Of a stretch of 64,000 nt of DNA, positions 30,704 to 40,102 are shown in pieces. Under the pieces are notes generated by a model. It saw nothing but the letters and a program-made list of their open reading frames with translations. It was not told the origin of the DNA and searched no databases. The DNA is from Deinococcus humi (GTDB taxonomy: Bacteria > Deinococcota > Deinococci > Deinococcales > Deinococcaceae): assembly GCF_014201875.1 (NCBI RefSeq), contig NZ_JACHFL010000002.1, positions 124,001-188,000 on the forward strand. Reading direction: 5' to 3'. The position numbers and the translations under genes were made by a program. Positions within the stretch are counted from its first letter, which is position 1. The number at the start of each line of letters is the position of its first letter.

Positions 30704-31522
30704 TCAGGGAGAGGCCAGCATCCCCGTGCGCTGGAAGCTGCGGGCACCGAACCACAAGAGTGCCAGCGCCAGCAGCCACACCACCAGACCCAGGACAGCG
30801 GCGAGCGTGACCCCCAGGTACACCACGCCGGCCACCTGCCCCACCACCAGCAAGATCAGCGGCAGGACCACGACGCCCCCCAGTTGGAAGGCTTCCTGGA
30901 AGGTCTGCACCCGGGCCGACACCAGCACGGTTGCCCCCAGCGCCAGCGCGGCCACGCCAGGGGCAACCCACAGCGCCAGCACCACCCAGGTGGCATTGGG
31001 GAAAAACACCTGCCCCATGATCGGCCAGGCCGCAGCATTGAGGGTGACGCCGTAGACCACGAAGCCCAGCAGGGCGATCAGCACCGCCGGGACCCACGCG
31101 ACGGCCACCTTTGCCAGGAAGAGTTCCCGGTCCGTGATGGGACTGTAGGCAAGCGCCTCGAAGGTCCGGCGTTCCTTCTCTCCAGCAAAACTGTCTGCCC
31201 CGATCACGCTGGACACCATGATCGGCACGATCAGGTAGATGGGGGCCAGCAGGTACAGCCCGAGCAGCACCACCGGCTGCTGCGCCGGAGTGAGCGCCGA
31301 GAGTTCAGCGCGTAGGGCGGGGGAGACCTGGGCGAGCAGGTCCGTGACCCCGGTCACCGCGCTGCCTCCCTGAATCAGGGCCGGGCCGCCCAGGCCCACC
31401 GCCAGCGGTATCAGCACATAGAACATGAGCGGCACCAGGATCAGCGGCAGCAGCACGGGCTTGCTGCGCCGCAGCATCTTCAGGTCCTTGCGGATCACGG
31501 CCCGGACCGCACGGCCATTCAT
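30704..31522 (-). CDS. ABC-2 type transporter permease
   Basis: 272 residues with six membrane helices and a large extracytoplasmic loop after the first. The segment SFAGEKERRTFEALAYSPIT is the hallmark of ABC-2 permeases such as NatB-type proteins. The start overlaps the stop of the ATPase gene by four bases (ATGA), so the two form one exporter. Substrate unknown. Confidence 0.85.
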   Translation of the reverse strand: MNGRAVRAVIRKDLKMLRRSKPVLLPLILVPLMFYVLIPLAVGLGGPALIQGGSAVTGVTDLLAQVSPALRAELSALTPAQQPVVLLGLYLLAPIYLIVPIMVSSVIGADSFAGEKERRTFEALAYSPITDRELFLAKVAVAWVPAVLIALLGFVVYGVTLNAAAWPIMGQVFFPNATWVVLALWVAPGVAALALGATVLVSARVQTFQEAFQLGGVVVLPLILLVVGQVAGVVYLGVTLAAVLGLVVWLLALALLWFGARSFQRTGMLASP

Positions 31523-32469
31523 GCGGTCACCGCCGGGGTCCGGCCATCATGAAGGCGGAAGTACACGTCCTCCAGCGTGGGTAGATGTGGAATGACGGCG
31601 AACACGTCGATGCTCTCCTCGTGCAGAAGGGCCAGCAGGCGGGGAATGTCCTCGCGACGGACCTGCTCAAGCTCAATCCGGTCTCCCTGAACGGCTCTAG
31701 CGGTCCCAAAGTGAGTCTGAATCAGGGTGTTCGCCCGCCGGGCCTCACCCCTCGCCACCTCCAGGGTCAACCGCCGCCTCAACCCGAGGTGCGCGATCAA
31801 CTGTTCCTGGGAGCCGCTCGCCACGACCTGCCCGTGGCGCAGGATGCTGACCCGGTCACATAACTGCTGAGCATCCGCCAGATCATGGGTGCACAGGACC
31901 ACTGTGCGGCCTTCCTCACGGACGAGGCGGGTGATCGTCGCGTTGACACTCCGTGCACTGACCGGATCCAGCCCGCTGGTGGGCTCGTCCAGAAACAGCA
32001 ATTCCGGGTCATGCAGCAGTGCCCGAGCCAGCGCGAGACGCTGTTTCATCCCCTTGCTGAAATTTCCAACGCGCCCATGACGGGCGTCGAGCAGATCAAA
32101 CGTCGTCAGCATCGAATGGATTCTGGCTTGAACGGCAGGGATGGGGACGCTGTACAGATCGGCGTACAGTTCGAGGTTCTCGGTGGCTGTCAAGCGGTCT
32201 TCCAGGCTGGGAGTTTCGGTCAGCACTCCAGTGCGTTGCCGGATTGCGTCGGCCTGATGCACCGGGTCGAGGCCCAGCACACGGATAGTGCCCTCATCTG
32301 GGCGGAGGACGCCGTTGAGCAGCCGCACGGTGGTGGTTTTCCCGGCGCCGTTGTGCCCCAGCAGGCCGTAGATCTCGCCACGGTGCACATTCAGGTCCAG
32401 GTGATCCACGGCGGTGGTGGCGCCGAAGCGGCGGGTGAGCTGTGAAGTGGAGATCACGAGGTCGCTCAT
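31519..32469 (-). CDS. ABC transporter ATP-binding protein (exporter)
   Basis: 316 residues. Walker A is GHNGAGKTT, the signature is the variant FSKGMKQRLALARAL, Walker B is LLFLDEPTSGLDP, and the switch His is in CTHDLAD. The C-terminal 90 residues form the extension typical of ABC-2 drug or sodium exporters. ATG 32469 is taken as the start, since the family begins just before the LVISTSQLTRRFG segment; an upstream open frame of about 140 codons is not family-like. Confidence 0.9.
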   Translation of the reverse strand: MSDLVISTSQLTRRFGATTAVDHLDLNVHRGEIYGLLGHNGAGKTTTVRLLNGVLRPDEGTIRVLGLDPVHQADAIRQRTGVLTETPSLEDRLTATENLELYADLYSVPIPAVQARIHSMLTTFDLLDARHGRVGNFSKGMKQRLALARALLHDPELLFLDEPTSGLDPVSARSVNATITRLVREEGRTVVLCTHDLADAQQLCDRVSILRHGQVVASGSQEQLIAHLGLRRRLTLEVARGEARRANTLIQTHFGTARAVQGDRIELEQVRREDIPRLLALLHEESIDVFAVIPHLPTLEDVYFRLHDGRTPAVTA

Positions 32470-32662
32470 GGCCGCCCCACGCACGGTCCATGCTGGCGAG
32501 ATGGTCTGATGAGGAACCCGGTGGCCGGACCGCCCAGCGGAACCTGAACGGGACCAAGGGGGTCTGGCAAATCGCAGCAGGCCTTCGCTAACCGTGCGCG
32601 ATACACGAGACTGTTCTCCCGCGTAGGGCCGAGGCCGTGCCCTGTCGAACGCATCACAGCTG

Positions 32663-33328
32663 TCATGACGGTCTCCATACGTCGCATGATGTCTGCATGC
32701 GCATGGGTTCGCAGGTGAGGCCCGCGAGGAACTGGCCATACCGCTGAAGCTCGGCTCGCCTGGCGTTCTCCGTGAGCTGCCGCGGGCCGCCCACCACAAA
32801 TGGCGGCAGAACCTCAAAGCCCACGAAGGCCAGGACGCCATCTTGAAGCTGATGAAGGACCTCTGAAGCTTCCGGGGCACTGGTAGGCCCGCCAAAGGTC
32901 ACGGAGAGCAGGGCCCGCTTGCCCTGCAATCCTCCCGTGCCATAGACCCGGCCAGATCCATAGGCGAACCCCACGCTGAGCACACGGTCAAACCAGCCTT
33001 TCAGCATGGCTGGAGACGAACGCCACCAGATAGGAAACTGGAAGATCACCAGGTCCGCGCGGGCCAGTTTCTCTTGCTCGAGGATGATTTCCGGCGTGTG
33101 GCTCCGGTGCTCGAAGGCCTCTTTCTGCTCCCGCTGATACTGGAGAAAACGCGGTTGAGTGACCGCTGGGAAATCGTGCCATCCCGCCACCGGATTGAAC
33201 TGCATGGCGTACAGATCTGAGACTTCGGCGGTGTGACCCATGGCTTCGAGGGTTTCGACAGCCCTTCGGGTCATGGCGGCATTGAAGGACTGAGGCTCAG
33301 GATGGGTGTGGACGATGAAAACATGCAT
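32663..33328 (-). CDS. NAD(P)H oxidoreductase, flavodoxin-like (NQO/MdaB family)
   Basis: 221 residues. Starts with the flavodoxin-like strand MHVFIVHTHPEPQSFN; the FMN/FAD-binding and active region appears as FQFPIWWRSSPAMLKGWFDR followed by GGLQGKRALLSVTFGG. The family reduces quinones with two electrons and protects from oxidative stress. ATG 33328 is preceded by GGAGG. It lies 193 bases upstream of the exporter ATPase on the same strand, so co-transcription is possible. In 33329-33706 I see no gene. Confidence 0.88.
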   Translation of the reverse strand: MHVFIVHTHPEPQSFNAAMTRRAVETLEAMGHTAEVSDLYAMQFNPVAGWHDFPAVTQPRFLQYQREQKEAFEHRSHTPEIILEQEKLARADLVIFQFPIWWRSSPAMLKGWFDRVLSVGFAYGSGRVYGTGGLQGKRALLSVTFGGPTSAPEASEVLHQLQDGVLAFVGFEVLPPFVVGGPRQLTENARRAELQRYGQFLAGLTCEPMRMQTSCDVWRPS

Positions 33329-33706
33329 GGAACCTCCGGTACGGGCCGCCTGGGCCAGAACAGTGGAAGGGGACGAGGAAGCTCTGTGAAGAGATGAGGG
33401 CGACACGATCTAACTGTTCCTGTTGCGGGCCTATGGGACGGCAAATGCCCGGATGCTGGCCTGTGTTTGGTCTGACAGGGCGTCATGGGTGGAGAGGCCT
33501 GCCGGGGCAGAGAACTCTGGGAAGGATCATCCTGTGTGGCGCAGCGCTGAGCCTGAGCACACCCTGACGCTAAGCTGCCCGGCCCAGCCTGGACGTCAAC
33601 CCTTCGGACGATGCGGCCCCCAGCCCCTCCAGAGTGGCAGTGGTTCGGGCGTGGTGTTCAACTTTGGTCTAACGGCAAACACGCATCCGTCGTTCAGGCT
33701 GGAGAT

Positions 33707-34102
33707 GTGCCGCAGGATGACTTCAAATATTGCCGTCTCAGTCACGTCAAGCTGTACGTGCCCGACCTCCAGGCCGCCGTGGCGTACTACCAGGAGGCAG
33801 GCTTACGGGCCGAGTTGGTGACATTGCCGGACACCAATGAAGCGCACCGTGCTCGCCTGTTCTTCCCGGAAGGAGAGGCTTACCTGGAACTGCACACGGA
33901 CGCCCGGCAGCAGTTCACCGATGTGCAGGTCACTGTGAGTCAGCTCGATCAGGCCTACCACCTCCTCAGCCGTCAGCCCACCGTGATGTGGCTGCAACCG
34001 CCGCATGACGCCGGGGAGCGACGACAGGCCACGCTGCGCGGTCCAGACGGCAACGTGCTGATCCTGGCCGAAGAGCCCTTGTCTGCTTTAAGGGACGATT
34101 AA
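33707..34102 (+). CDS. VOC (glyoxalase/bleomycin resistance) family protein
   Basis: About 131 residues; a beta-alpha-beta-beta-beta vicinal-oxygen-chelate fold is suggested by SHVKLYVPDLQAAVAYYQEAGL at the start and LRGPDGNVLILAEEP at the end. Possible metal ligands are the His in SHVKLY and the Glu in AYLELH. Substrate unknown. The start is unsure: GTG 33707 begins just before the domain; ATG 33611 would add 32 unusual residues. The stop TAA overlaps a -10 box for the next gene. Confidence 0.65.
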   Translation: MPQDDFKYCRLSHVKLYVPDLQAAVAYYQEAGLRAELVTLPDTNEAHRARLFFPEGEAYLELHTDARQQFTDVQVTVSQLDQAYHLLSRQPTVMWLQPPHDAGERRQATLRGPDGNVLILAEEPLSALRDD

Positions 34103-34105
34103 GAT
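34100..34105 (+). promoter_or_regulatory. -10 box (TAAGAT) overlapping the VOC stop codon
   Basis: TAAGAT uses the TAA stop of the VOC gene and lies six bases before ATG 34112, the leaderless spacing. A weak TTGTCT at 34079-34084 could be the -35. Confidence 0.4.
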
Positions 34106-34111
34106 ATGGCC

Positions 34112-34756
34112 ATGCGCTCATCCGGACCGGTTCGCGTCCTGCTGGTCGACGATCATGCCGTCGTCCGGCAGGGCATCCACATGTTTCTCGGGACCGCCGA
34201 GAACATCGACATCATTGGTGAAGCCAGGAATGGCCAGGAAGCCCTTGACCTGACGCGCGAGCTTGAGCCGCATGTGATCTTGATGGACCTGAACATGCCG
34301 GTTATGGACGGCATCACCGCCATCCGTGAACTGCGACAGCGCTCTCCGGAGGTGGAGGTCATTGCGCTGACCAGCGTCCTTGAAGACCGCAAGGTCATCG
34401 ACGCCGTCCAGGCCGGAGCCACAGGGTATCTGCTCAAGGACACCGATGCGGACGCGCTGGAGGAGGCCATTCACGCTGCGGCCAGGGGCGAGGTCCGGCT
34501 GCATCCCGAAGCGGCAAAGCGGCTCGCCCGCGAAGTTCGCACCCCGGACATGCGCGAGCACCTCACGCCGCGTGAGACGGAAATCCTGAAACTGGTGGCC
34601 CGGGGCCGCGCCAACAAGGAAATCGCCCGTGAACTGAACGTCGAGGAACCGACCGTGAAGACCCATGTCACCCGGGTTCTGTCGAAACTCGGTCTGGCGT
34701 CCCGCACGCAGGCCGCCATCTTCGCGTACAAGGAAGGTTTGGTGGGACTTGAGTGA
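34112..34756 (+). CDS. NarL/FixJ-family response regulator
   Basis: About 214 residues. The receiver domain opens with VLLVDDHAVVRQG, with phospho-acceptor Asp about 59 in ILMDLNMPVMDG, Thr/Ser in ALTS and Lys in LLKDTD. The LuxR-type helix-turn-helix at about 145-205 has LTPRETEILKLVARGRANKEI and VKTHVTRVLSKLGL. It would be phosphorylated by the histidine kinase encoded next, whose start overlaps its stop. ATG 34112 fits the leaderless box better than ATG 34106. Confidence 0.93.
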   Translation: MRSSGPVRVLLVDDHAVVRQGIHMFLGTAENIDIIGEARNGQEALDLTRELEPHVILMDLNMPVMDGITAIRELRQRSPEVEVIALTSVLEDRKVIDAVQAGATGYLLKDTDADALEEAIHAAARGEVRLHPEAAKRLAREVRTPDMREHLTPRETEILKLVARGRANKEIARELNVEEPTVKTHVTRVLSKLGLASRTQAAIFAYKEGLVGLE

Positions 34757-37634
34757 GGCCGCCTCCCGCCCACCGTCCTCGCTGGAGCCGCGTCAATCCC
34801 TGCTGACTGGCCGCCTGCGCTTCTCGCTCGCCACACGAATCGTGCTGGCGGTAGCCCTGCTGATTGTGCTGCTGGGCATCGCGGTGACCGTCGCGGTCAT
34901 GCGCGGGTTCCAGGAGACCCAGCGCCATGCAGCCAGCCTCGCCAGCAGTGGCGTCGAGCATCAGATCGAGCAGCGCCTGGCCGCCCTGACCGTAAAGGAA
35001 GCCGATCTCAGCGAAACCCGGCTGTTGCAGGCGGCGGCTGCAACCCGGGTGGTGGCCCGATCCTGGGACAGCCTGCTGCAGCGCACTGCTGCGCCGCAGG
35101 GGCCCGGTCTCCTGCGCACCGCTTCGGGAGCGAGCTATGACGGCACGCCTTCGCGGCAGGCCGATGTCTGGATCCGGCGCGGGATGGCGCAGGACTCCGG
35201 AGCGATGCGCGATGTCCGGGACTCTCAGCTGCTGGACGCCGTCCTGCTTCCGCTGGTCCAGGAGACTCCGGACACGGCGGCCCTGTATTTTCTCAGCCGA
35301 CACAACGTGGTGCGCTACGCCCCGCCCATCGGTCTTCAAGGGCTGGTGTCCGCCACCCTGGAGTTTACCCGGCAGCCCATCTACACCCGGGCGCTGCCCA
35401 CCACGCCGGGAGAGCGCCGAACTGTGTGGTCTCCGCCCTATCTCGATGACGCCGGACATGGCCTGCTGGTCACGGCCAGTACTCCAGCGTACCTGAAAGG
35501 AGAATTCCGCGGCATCATCGGCGCCGACGTTTCCCTGACCTCTCTATCGGCACACCTGAGCAGCCTGAAACCGACTCCCGGCGGGTTCGTGGTGCTGCTC
35601 GACGTTCAGGGACGGGTGATTGCCGCACCCCCACGTGCGCTGCGGGTGTTGCTGGGTCAGGCGGCGCCGCAGAGTGTCAAAGCCCGGCTGGGTCTGTCGC
35701 TGTTCCAGCACCCCGCCTCGGCGCTGAGATCGCTGCGCGTCGAGCTGACGCAGCGCCAGAGTGGCGTGCGGCCGCTTGACGCCCACGGCACGCCTTACCT
35801 GCTGTCCCACGCGCCGCTTCAGGCCCTGGGCTGGACCCTGATCATGCTGTCGCCGCGCGACGAGATCGTGGCGCAGCATGCCAGCGTGGTCCGGGCGATT
35901 ACCCGGGATGCGGACCAGACCCTGGGCTGGACGGTGAGCGCGCTGCTGATCTGCTTTCTGCTGGGCTTAGTCGTTGCCGAGCGCCTCGCGCATGCCGGGA
36001 TCATCCGGCCCATTTCCGGGCTGACCCGCGCCTCGAGGCAGGTCACTTCCGGCAACCTGGACGTGCGCTTGCCAGAGCAGGCACACGACGAGTTCGGCAT
36101 CCTCTCGCGGACCTTCAACACCATGCTGGCCACCCTGCAACAGCACGGACGCGCCTTGCGTCGCAGCCAGGATCAGTACGAACTCGCCGTTCGGGGCTCC
36201 AACGATGGCCTGTGGGAATGGAACGTTGCCGGTGGAGACGTGTACTACTCTCCGCGCTGGAAAGGCATGCTGGGCTACGGGTCGCAGGACCTGGAGGACC
36301 ACCTCGGCACCTGGGAAGGGCTGCTGCACCCCGATGACCGCGAGCGCGTTCTGCGTCATATCGCCCAGCATGTGGAGGGCCCCGGGGACCTGCTGGAATT
36401 TGAGGGGCGTCTGCGGCACAGGGACGGCACGTATCGGTGGATTCATTCGCGGGCCGCCACCCAGCGCGATGCGGAAGGTCGGGCCGTGCGGCTGGCCGGA
36501 TCACACACCGACATCACTGAGCGGGTGGAGGCCTTGCAATTGCTCGAACAGCGCGTCGTGGCCCGCACCCGTGACCTCGAAGCGCTTCTGGCGGTGACCC
36601 GGGATCTGACGTACTCCGCGAGTCTTCAGGACAACCTCGACCGCCTCGCGCAGGGAGTGGTGCAGGCCACTGGGGCCGTCACGGCCACGGTCCTGCTGGC
36701 GGACTCCACGGGACGGCCCAGTGTCGGTGGACGGGGGGCCTTGCCGGACCACGCGGTGACGGTGCAGGAGCCTGGTGAGGCGTCCGAAGCTGCGGCGCTC
36801 CAGAACTGGGAAGCCAGCCAGGGAGCCAACTTGCCAGCCACGCCGACGCAGGACTCGGTCATCAGCGTGCCTTTGGTCTACGGGGGCCGGCATCTGGGGA
36901 CGCTCCACGCCACCTACCCGGTAGAGCATGTGCTGGACGACACCGAACGGCAACTGCTGCAGGGCATTGCGGGTCAGGCGGCAGTGGTGGTGGAGAATGC
37001 CCGCCTGTTCGCCAGCGCCCGGGACCACGCAGCCGTGGAGGAGCGTCAGAAGCTGGCACGCGATCTGCACGACAGCGTCAGTCAGGCGCTGTACGGCATT
37101 GCCCTGGGTGGCCGGACAACCCTGCGGCAGCTGGAACGAACGCCCGACCGGGCGCCGGAGTCGGTGCGCTACATGCTTTCGCTGGCCGAAGCGGCCCTCG
37201 CGGAAATGCGGGCACTGATTTTCGAGCTGAGACCGGAATCCCTGGAGCAGGAGGGCCTCAGCATGGCCCTGGCGAAACTGGCCTCGGCGTTACAGGCGCG
37301 GCACGGTCTGGTGGTCTCGCTGGACCTGTGTGAGGAGCCGGCCCTGACCATCGACACCAAGGTGGCGCTGCTGAGGATCGCCCAGGAGGCAACACACAAC
37401 ACCGTCAAACATGCGTCTGCGTCGAGCATTGATCTTCACCTCAACTGCCATGCGGACCGGGTGGAACTCGTTATCCAGGATGACGGCGAAGGCTTCGATC
37501 CGTCTCAGCCGCGCGAAGGCAGCCTGGGCCAGAAGACCATGCGTGAACGCGCCCAGGCCGTGGGGGCGACGTGCACGGTCACCAGCGAGCGGGGCCGGGG
37601 CACACTGGTCTGTGTCCGCGTGCCCTCCACCTGA
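34749..37634 (+). CDS. Sensor histidine kinase (dCache-like, HAMP, PAS, GAF, HisKA_3)
   Basis: About 961 residues. Two membrane helices (about 24-52 and 390-415) enclose an extracytoplasmic sensor domain of about 340 residues, likely Cache type. Then come HAMP (about 415-465), PAS with PAC (about 477-585; DGLWEWNVAGGDVYYSPRW), a GAF domain (about 617-755), the HisKA_3 dimerisation helix with phospho-His 774 in ARDLHDSVSQALYG, and the ATPase domain (about 874-957; EATHNTVKHA, then DDGEGFDP). The start is taken as TTG 34749, overlapping the regulator stop by eight bases. Partner of the NarL-type regulator; the signal is unknown. Confidence 0.88.
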   Translation: MSEAASRPPSSLEPRQSLLTGRLRFSLATRIVLAVALLIVLLGIAVTVAVMRGFQETQRHAASLASSGVEHQIEQRLAALTVKEADLSETRLLQAAAATRVVARSWDSLLQRTAAPQGPGLLRTASGASYDGTPSRQADVWIRRGMAQDSGAMRDVRDSQLLDAVLLPLVQETPDTAALYFLSRHNVVRYAPPIGLQGLVSATLEFTRQPIYTRALPTTPGERRTVWSPPYLDDAGHGLLVTASTPAYLKGEFRGIIGADVSLTSLSAHLSSLKPTPGGFVVLLDVQGRVIAAPPRALRVLLGQAAPQSVKARLGLSLFQHPASALRSLRVELTQRQSGVRPLDAHGTPYLLSHAPLQALGWTLIMLSPRDEIVAQHASVVRAITRDADQTLGWTVSALLICFLLGLVVAERLAHAGIIRPISGLTRASRQVTSGNLDVRLPEQAHDEFGILSRTFNTMLATLQQHGRALRRSQDQYELAVRGSNDGLWEWNVAGGDVYYSPRWKGMLGYGSQDLEDHLGTWEGLLHPDDRERVLRHIAQHVEGPGDLLEFEGRLRHRDGTYRWIHSRAATQRDAEGRAVRLAGSHTDITERVEALQLLEQRVVARTRDLEALLAVTRDLTYSASLQDNLDRLAQGVVQATGAVTATVLLADSTGRPSVGGRGALPDHAVTVQEPGEASEAAALQNWEASQGANLPATPTQDSVISVPLVYGGRHLGTLHATYPVEHVLDDTERQLLQGIAGQAAVVVENARLFASARDHAAVEERQKLARDLHDSVSQALYGIALGGRTTLRQLERTPDRAPESVRYMLSLAEAALAEMRALIFELRPESLEQEGLSMALAKLASALQARHGLVVSLDLCEEPALTIDTKVALLRIAQEATHNTVKHASASSIDLHLNCHADRVELVIQDDGEGFDPSQPREGSLGQKTMRERAQAVGATCTVTSERGRGTLVCVRVPST

Positions 37635-37875
37635 GGAAACTGGCCCCGTCGTCTGGCAGCCTCACCCCGCTGGACCGGCCTGGAAGGGGTCTATCCACCG
37701 TTTGGCAGGCCGTCATGTCCACCGAACGGTTGACGTTGGGGGCCAGGTGCCTCCCCTACCTTCGGAGCATGAGTGCAACCGAAGTAACCCTTCGGAGTTG
37801 ACAGGCCCTGCGCGGCTGACACAGCGAATTTCCGCTGTGTCGCCCGACAGGTCACCCGCCTCATGAGGAGACCCC

Positions 37876-38850
37876 ATGCGTACTCGACTGCTGCTTCCCC
37901 TGACCGCTGCCCTTTTGATGACCCCGGCGCTCGCCGCCAGCCGTGACGTGACGCTGGACGTACCGGGGGCCCGACTGGCCGCCACCCTCCAGACGCCTGA
38001 CGGTCCCGGACACCCACGCCCTCCCGTCGCGCTGATACTTGCCGGAAGCGGTCCCACCAACCGTGATGGAGACAGTGCGGCCGGCCCCGCTGGGACCTAC
38101 CGCAAACTGGCATCCGACCTCGCCGCACATGGCATTGCGTCCCTGCGGCCCGACAAGCGGGGAATCGGAGCGAGCACCGCGGCTGATCCTCGCGAGGAGG
38201 CCCTGACGTTTGACGACCTGATCGCCGACGCCCGCGCCTGGCTGGCGTGGCTCGCGGCGCAGCCCGATCTGGGCCCCGTCGTGGTGATCGGCCACAGTGA
38301 GGGCGGGACTGTCGCGCTGGCCGTCCTCCAGAAGAGGGCCGGAGCTGCGCCCGCGCCCGCGCAGGCCCTGGTGCTGCTGGCGGCACCCGGTGAGGACATC
38401 GGCACGACCATCCGTCGCCAGATCGCCCAGAATCCGGCCAATCCGCCTGCACTGGTGCAGGAAACAAACCGGATTCTGGATGCCCTGAGCCGGGGTGAGC
38501 GGGTCACCGAGGTGCTGCCCGCCCTGGCACCGCTGTTCCGGCCCAGTGTCCAGCCCTACCTGATCAGCAGCCTGAAGTACGACCCGGTCCGGATGATTGG
38601 CGCCGTGAACGTCCCCACCCTGATCGTGCAGGGCGACCGCGATCTTCAGGTGCGCCCGGAGGATGCCCGGTTGCTGGCCGCTGCTCAGCTGGGCGCGCGC
38701 CTTCACCTTGCAAGTAGCGTCAATCATGTGCTGGTTCCGGCACTGCTGGACCCAGCAGCAAATTTCGCCACGTACGCGAACGCTGAGCTTCCCCTCGAGC
38801 GCGGGCTGGTGACGGCGATCGTGCAGTTCTTGCAACAGACGCTGCGCTGA
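37876..38850 (+). CDS. Secreted alpha/beta hydrolase
   Basis: 324 residues with a signal peptide (about 1-20). The nucleophile elbow is GHSEGG with Ser 141; the oxyanion region is LAGSGPTNRDGD; a late VQGDRDLQV gives the acid region and SSVNHVLVP the His. This matches the dienelactone-hydrolase-like secreted esterase group. GAGGAG precedes the ATG. In the 240 bases upstream, CTTCGGAG occurs twice. Confidence 0.85.
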   Translation: MRTRLLLPLTAALLMTPALAASRDVTLDVPGARLAATLQTPDGPGHPRPPVALILAGSGPTNRDGDSAAGPAGTYRKLASDLAAHGIASLRPDKRGIGASTAADPREEALTFDDLIADARAWLAWLAAQPDLGPVVVIGHSEGGTVALAVLQKRAGAAPAPAQALVLLAAPGEDIGTTIRRQIAQNPANPPALVQETNRILDALSRGERVTEVLPALAPLFRPSVQPYLISSLKYDPVRMIGAVNVPTLIVQGDRDLQVRPEDARLLAAAQLGARLHLASSVNHVLVPALLDPAANFATYANAELPLERGLVTAIVQFLQQTLR

Positions 38851-38957
38851 ACTCCTAGCTCTCCAGAACGTCACCGCACTCGGGTTGTGCGGGCATGTGA
38901 CCCCGTGCTGGAACCAGCACATCGCTTCTGCCCCTTTCGCGTTCATCAGGAGTCTTT

Positions 38958-39761
38958 ATGACGACCCGTCCAGAAGAACCTACCCGCCGCACCCTGTCCA
39001 CGACCTGGCATTCCTGGCGTTTTGTCCTGCTTGTGATGCTCGCCCTTGAGGTGTTGCTGCTGCTGTGCCTTGGCGCCGCCCGGTTCTTCCTGCCGAACGT
39101 GCCCCTCCTTGCGCTCGACCTGCCGATCCTGCTACTGAATGCCGTCTTCGCTGCGGTTCTCCTCACTCGCCTTGGCTGGTGGCGCGCCGCTGGCTTCCAG
39201 AGGATCAACCGTCCCCGCAACTGGGCCCTGATGGTGCTGCCCGTGGCTCTTCTCATTGTTCCTGCGCTGCTCGTCGGGGTCGATGGCCCACCGCCTGGCA
39301 AGGCCTTGATTCTGCTCGTTCTGATCCTGTTGATTGCATTTCAGGAGGAAGCGATGTTTCGCGGCGTCATCTTGCATGGCCTGGCCCCACTCGGGACCCT
39401 GCAGGCCGTCATGGGATCTGCACTGCTGTTCGGTATGATTCACGCCAACTCGCTGCTGGTAGGGCGGGACCCGGCATTTGTCGCCGTTCAGGTGATTGCG
39501 TCGGTGCTGGGTGGAATCGGCTCTGCCGCGCTGCGTCTCCGTCTGGGATCAATCTGGCCGCTCATCGCCCTCCATACACTGAACGACTTTGTCCAGTTCA
39601 GCGCGGCGCAGGGACTGGCGGTGCAGCAGGCCTCGCCGGTGTTGTTGATCGCGAAACTTGGCATCGCCTCGGTGATGGCCCTCTACGGCCTGTTCTTGCT
39701 TCGCGGTCTGGCCATTCGGTGGTGGCCTGTCCAGGGGAAAGGCGCCGCTGCGCCGCAGTAG
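38958..39761 (+). CDS. CPBP-family intramembrane glutamic protease
   Basis: 267 residues with seven or eight membrane helices. Catalytic motifs are present: QEEAMFRG (Glu 130-131, Arg 135), FGMIHAN (His 162) and LHTLNDF (His about 206, Asn/Asp about 209). Family members include prenyl-protein Rce1-like proteases and Abi proteins of bacteriocin self-immunity. AGGAG precedes the ATG. It lies 107 bases after the hydrolase gene, so co-transcription is possible. Confidence 0.88.
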   Translation: MTTRPEEPTRRTLSTTWHSWRFVLLVMLALEVLLLLCLGAARFFLPNVPLLALDLPILLLNAVFAAVLLTRLGWWRAAGFQRINRPRNWALMVLPVALLIVPALLVGVDGPPPGKALILLVLILLIAFQEEAMFRGVILHGLAPLGTLQAVMGSALLFGMIHANSLLVGRDPAFVAVQVIASVLGGIGSAALRLRLGSIWPLIALHTLNDFVQFSAAQGLAVQQASPVLLIAKLGIASVMALYGLFLLRGLAIRWWPVQGKGAAAPQ

Positions 39762-40102
39762 TCCCACGGTTGGAGATTGCGCCGCAATTGATGCCACCCA
39801 TGCAGGGGCCGCGCGAAACGAACGCCTGTATGGGTGGCCGCTCAAATGACTGGTTCCCGGCCCACGTCCGAATTTTCGGCTGGATCATCGAAAAAACCTT
39901 CGTCTGGCCTTTCGAGCGACGCCCAGATGGACCGGACGTAGTGCTCTGGTTCGAACCAGAGAGTCACTGCTTCGGAGTTGGATCAAGGTAGAGCCGTCTG
40001 GGCTGTGCAGCAGGAGAGGAACAATGACCGTTCGCCCTGTCGATCTACGGCCCTGCGTTCAAGACAGAACCGTGGACCGCTGTCGGCACTTTCCCTGGCC
40101 TC
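39762..40102. other. Intergenic region with a 14-bp hairpin and an 18-bp perfect palindrome
   Basis: Convergent interval between the CPBP and GGDEF genes. A 14-bp stem (39793-39806 with 39825-39838, one wobble) could end the upstream transcript, though no T tract follows. A perfect palindrome CTCTGGTTCGAACCAGAG spans 39944-39961. No gene is recognised. Confidence 0.6.

Noticed and set aside
37757..39979. Repeated CTTCGGAG words (37757, 37790, 39970) as an operator set
   Set aside because: Eight-base GC-rich words are expected by chance at this density, and they do not share position relative to genes.
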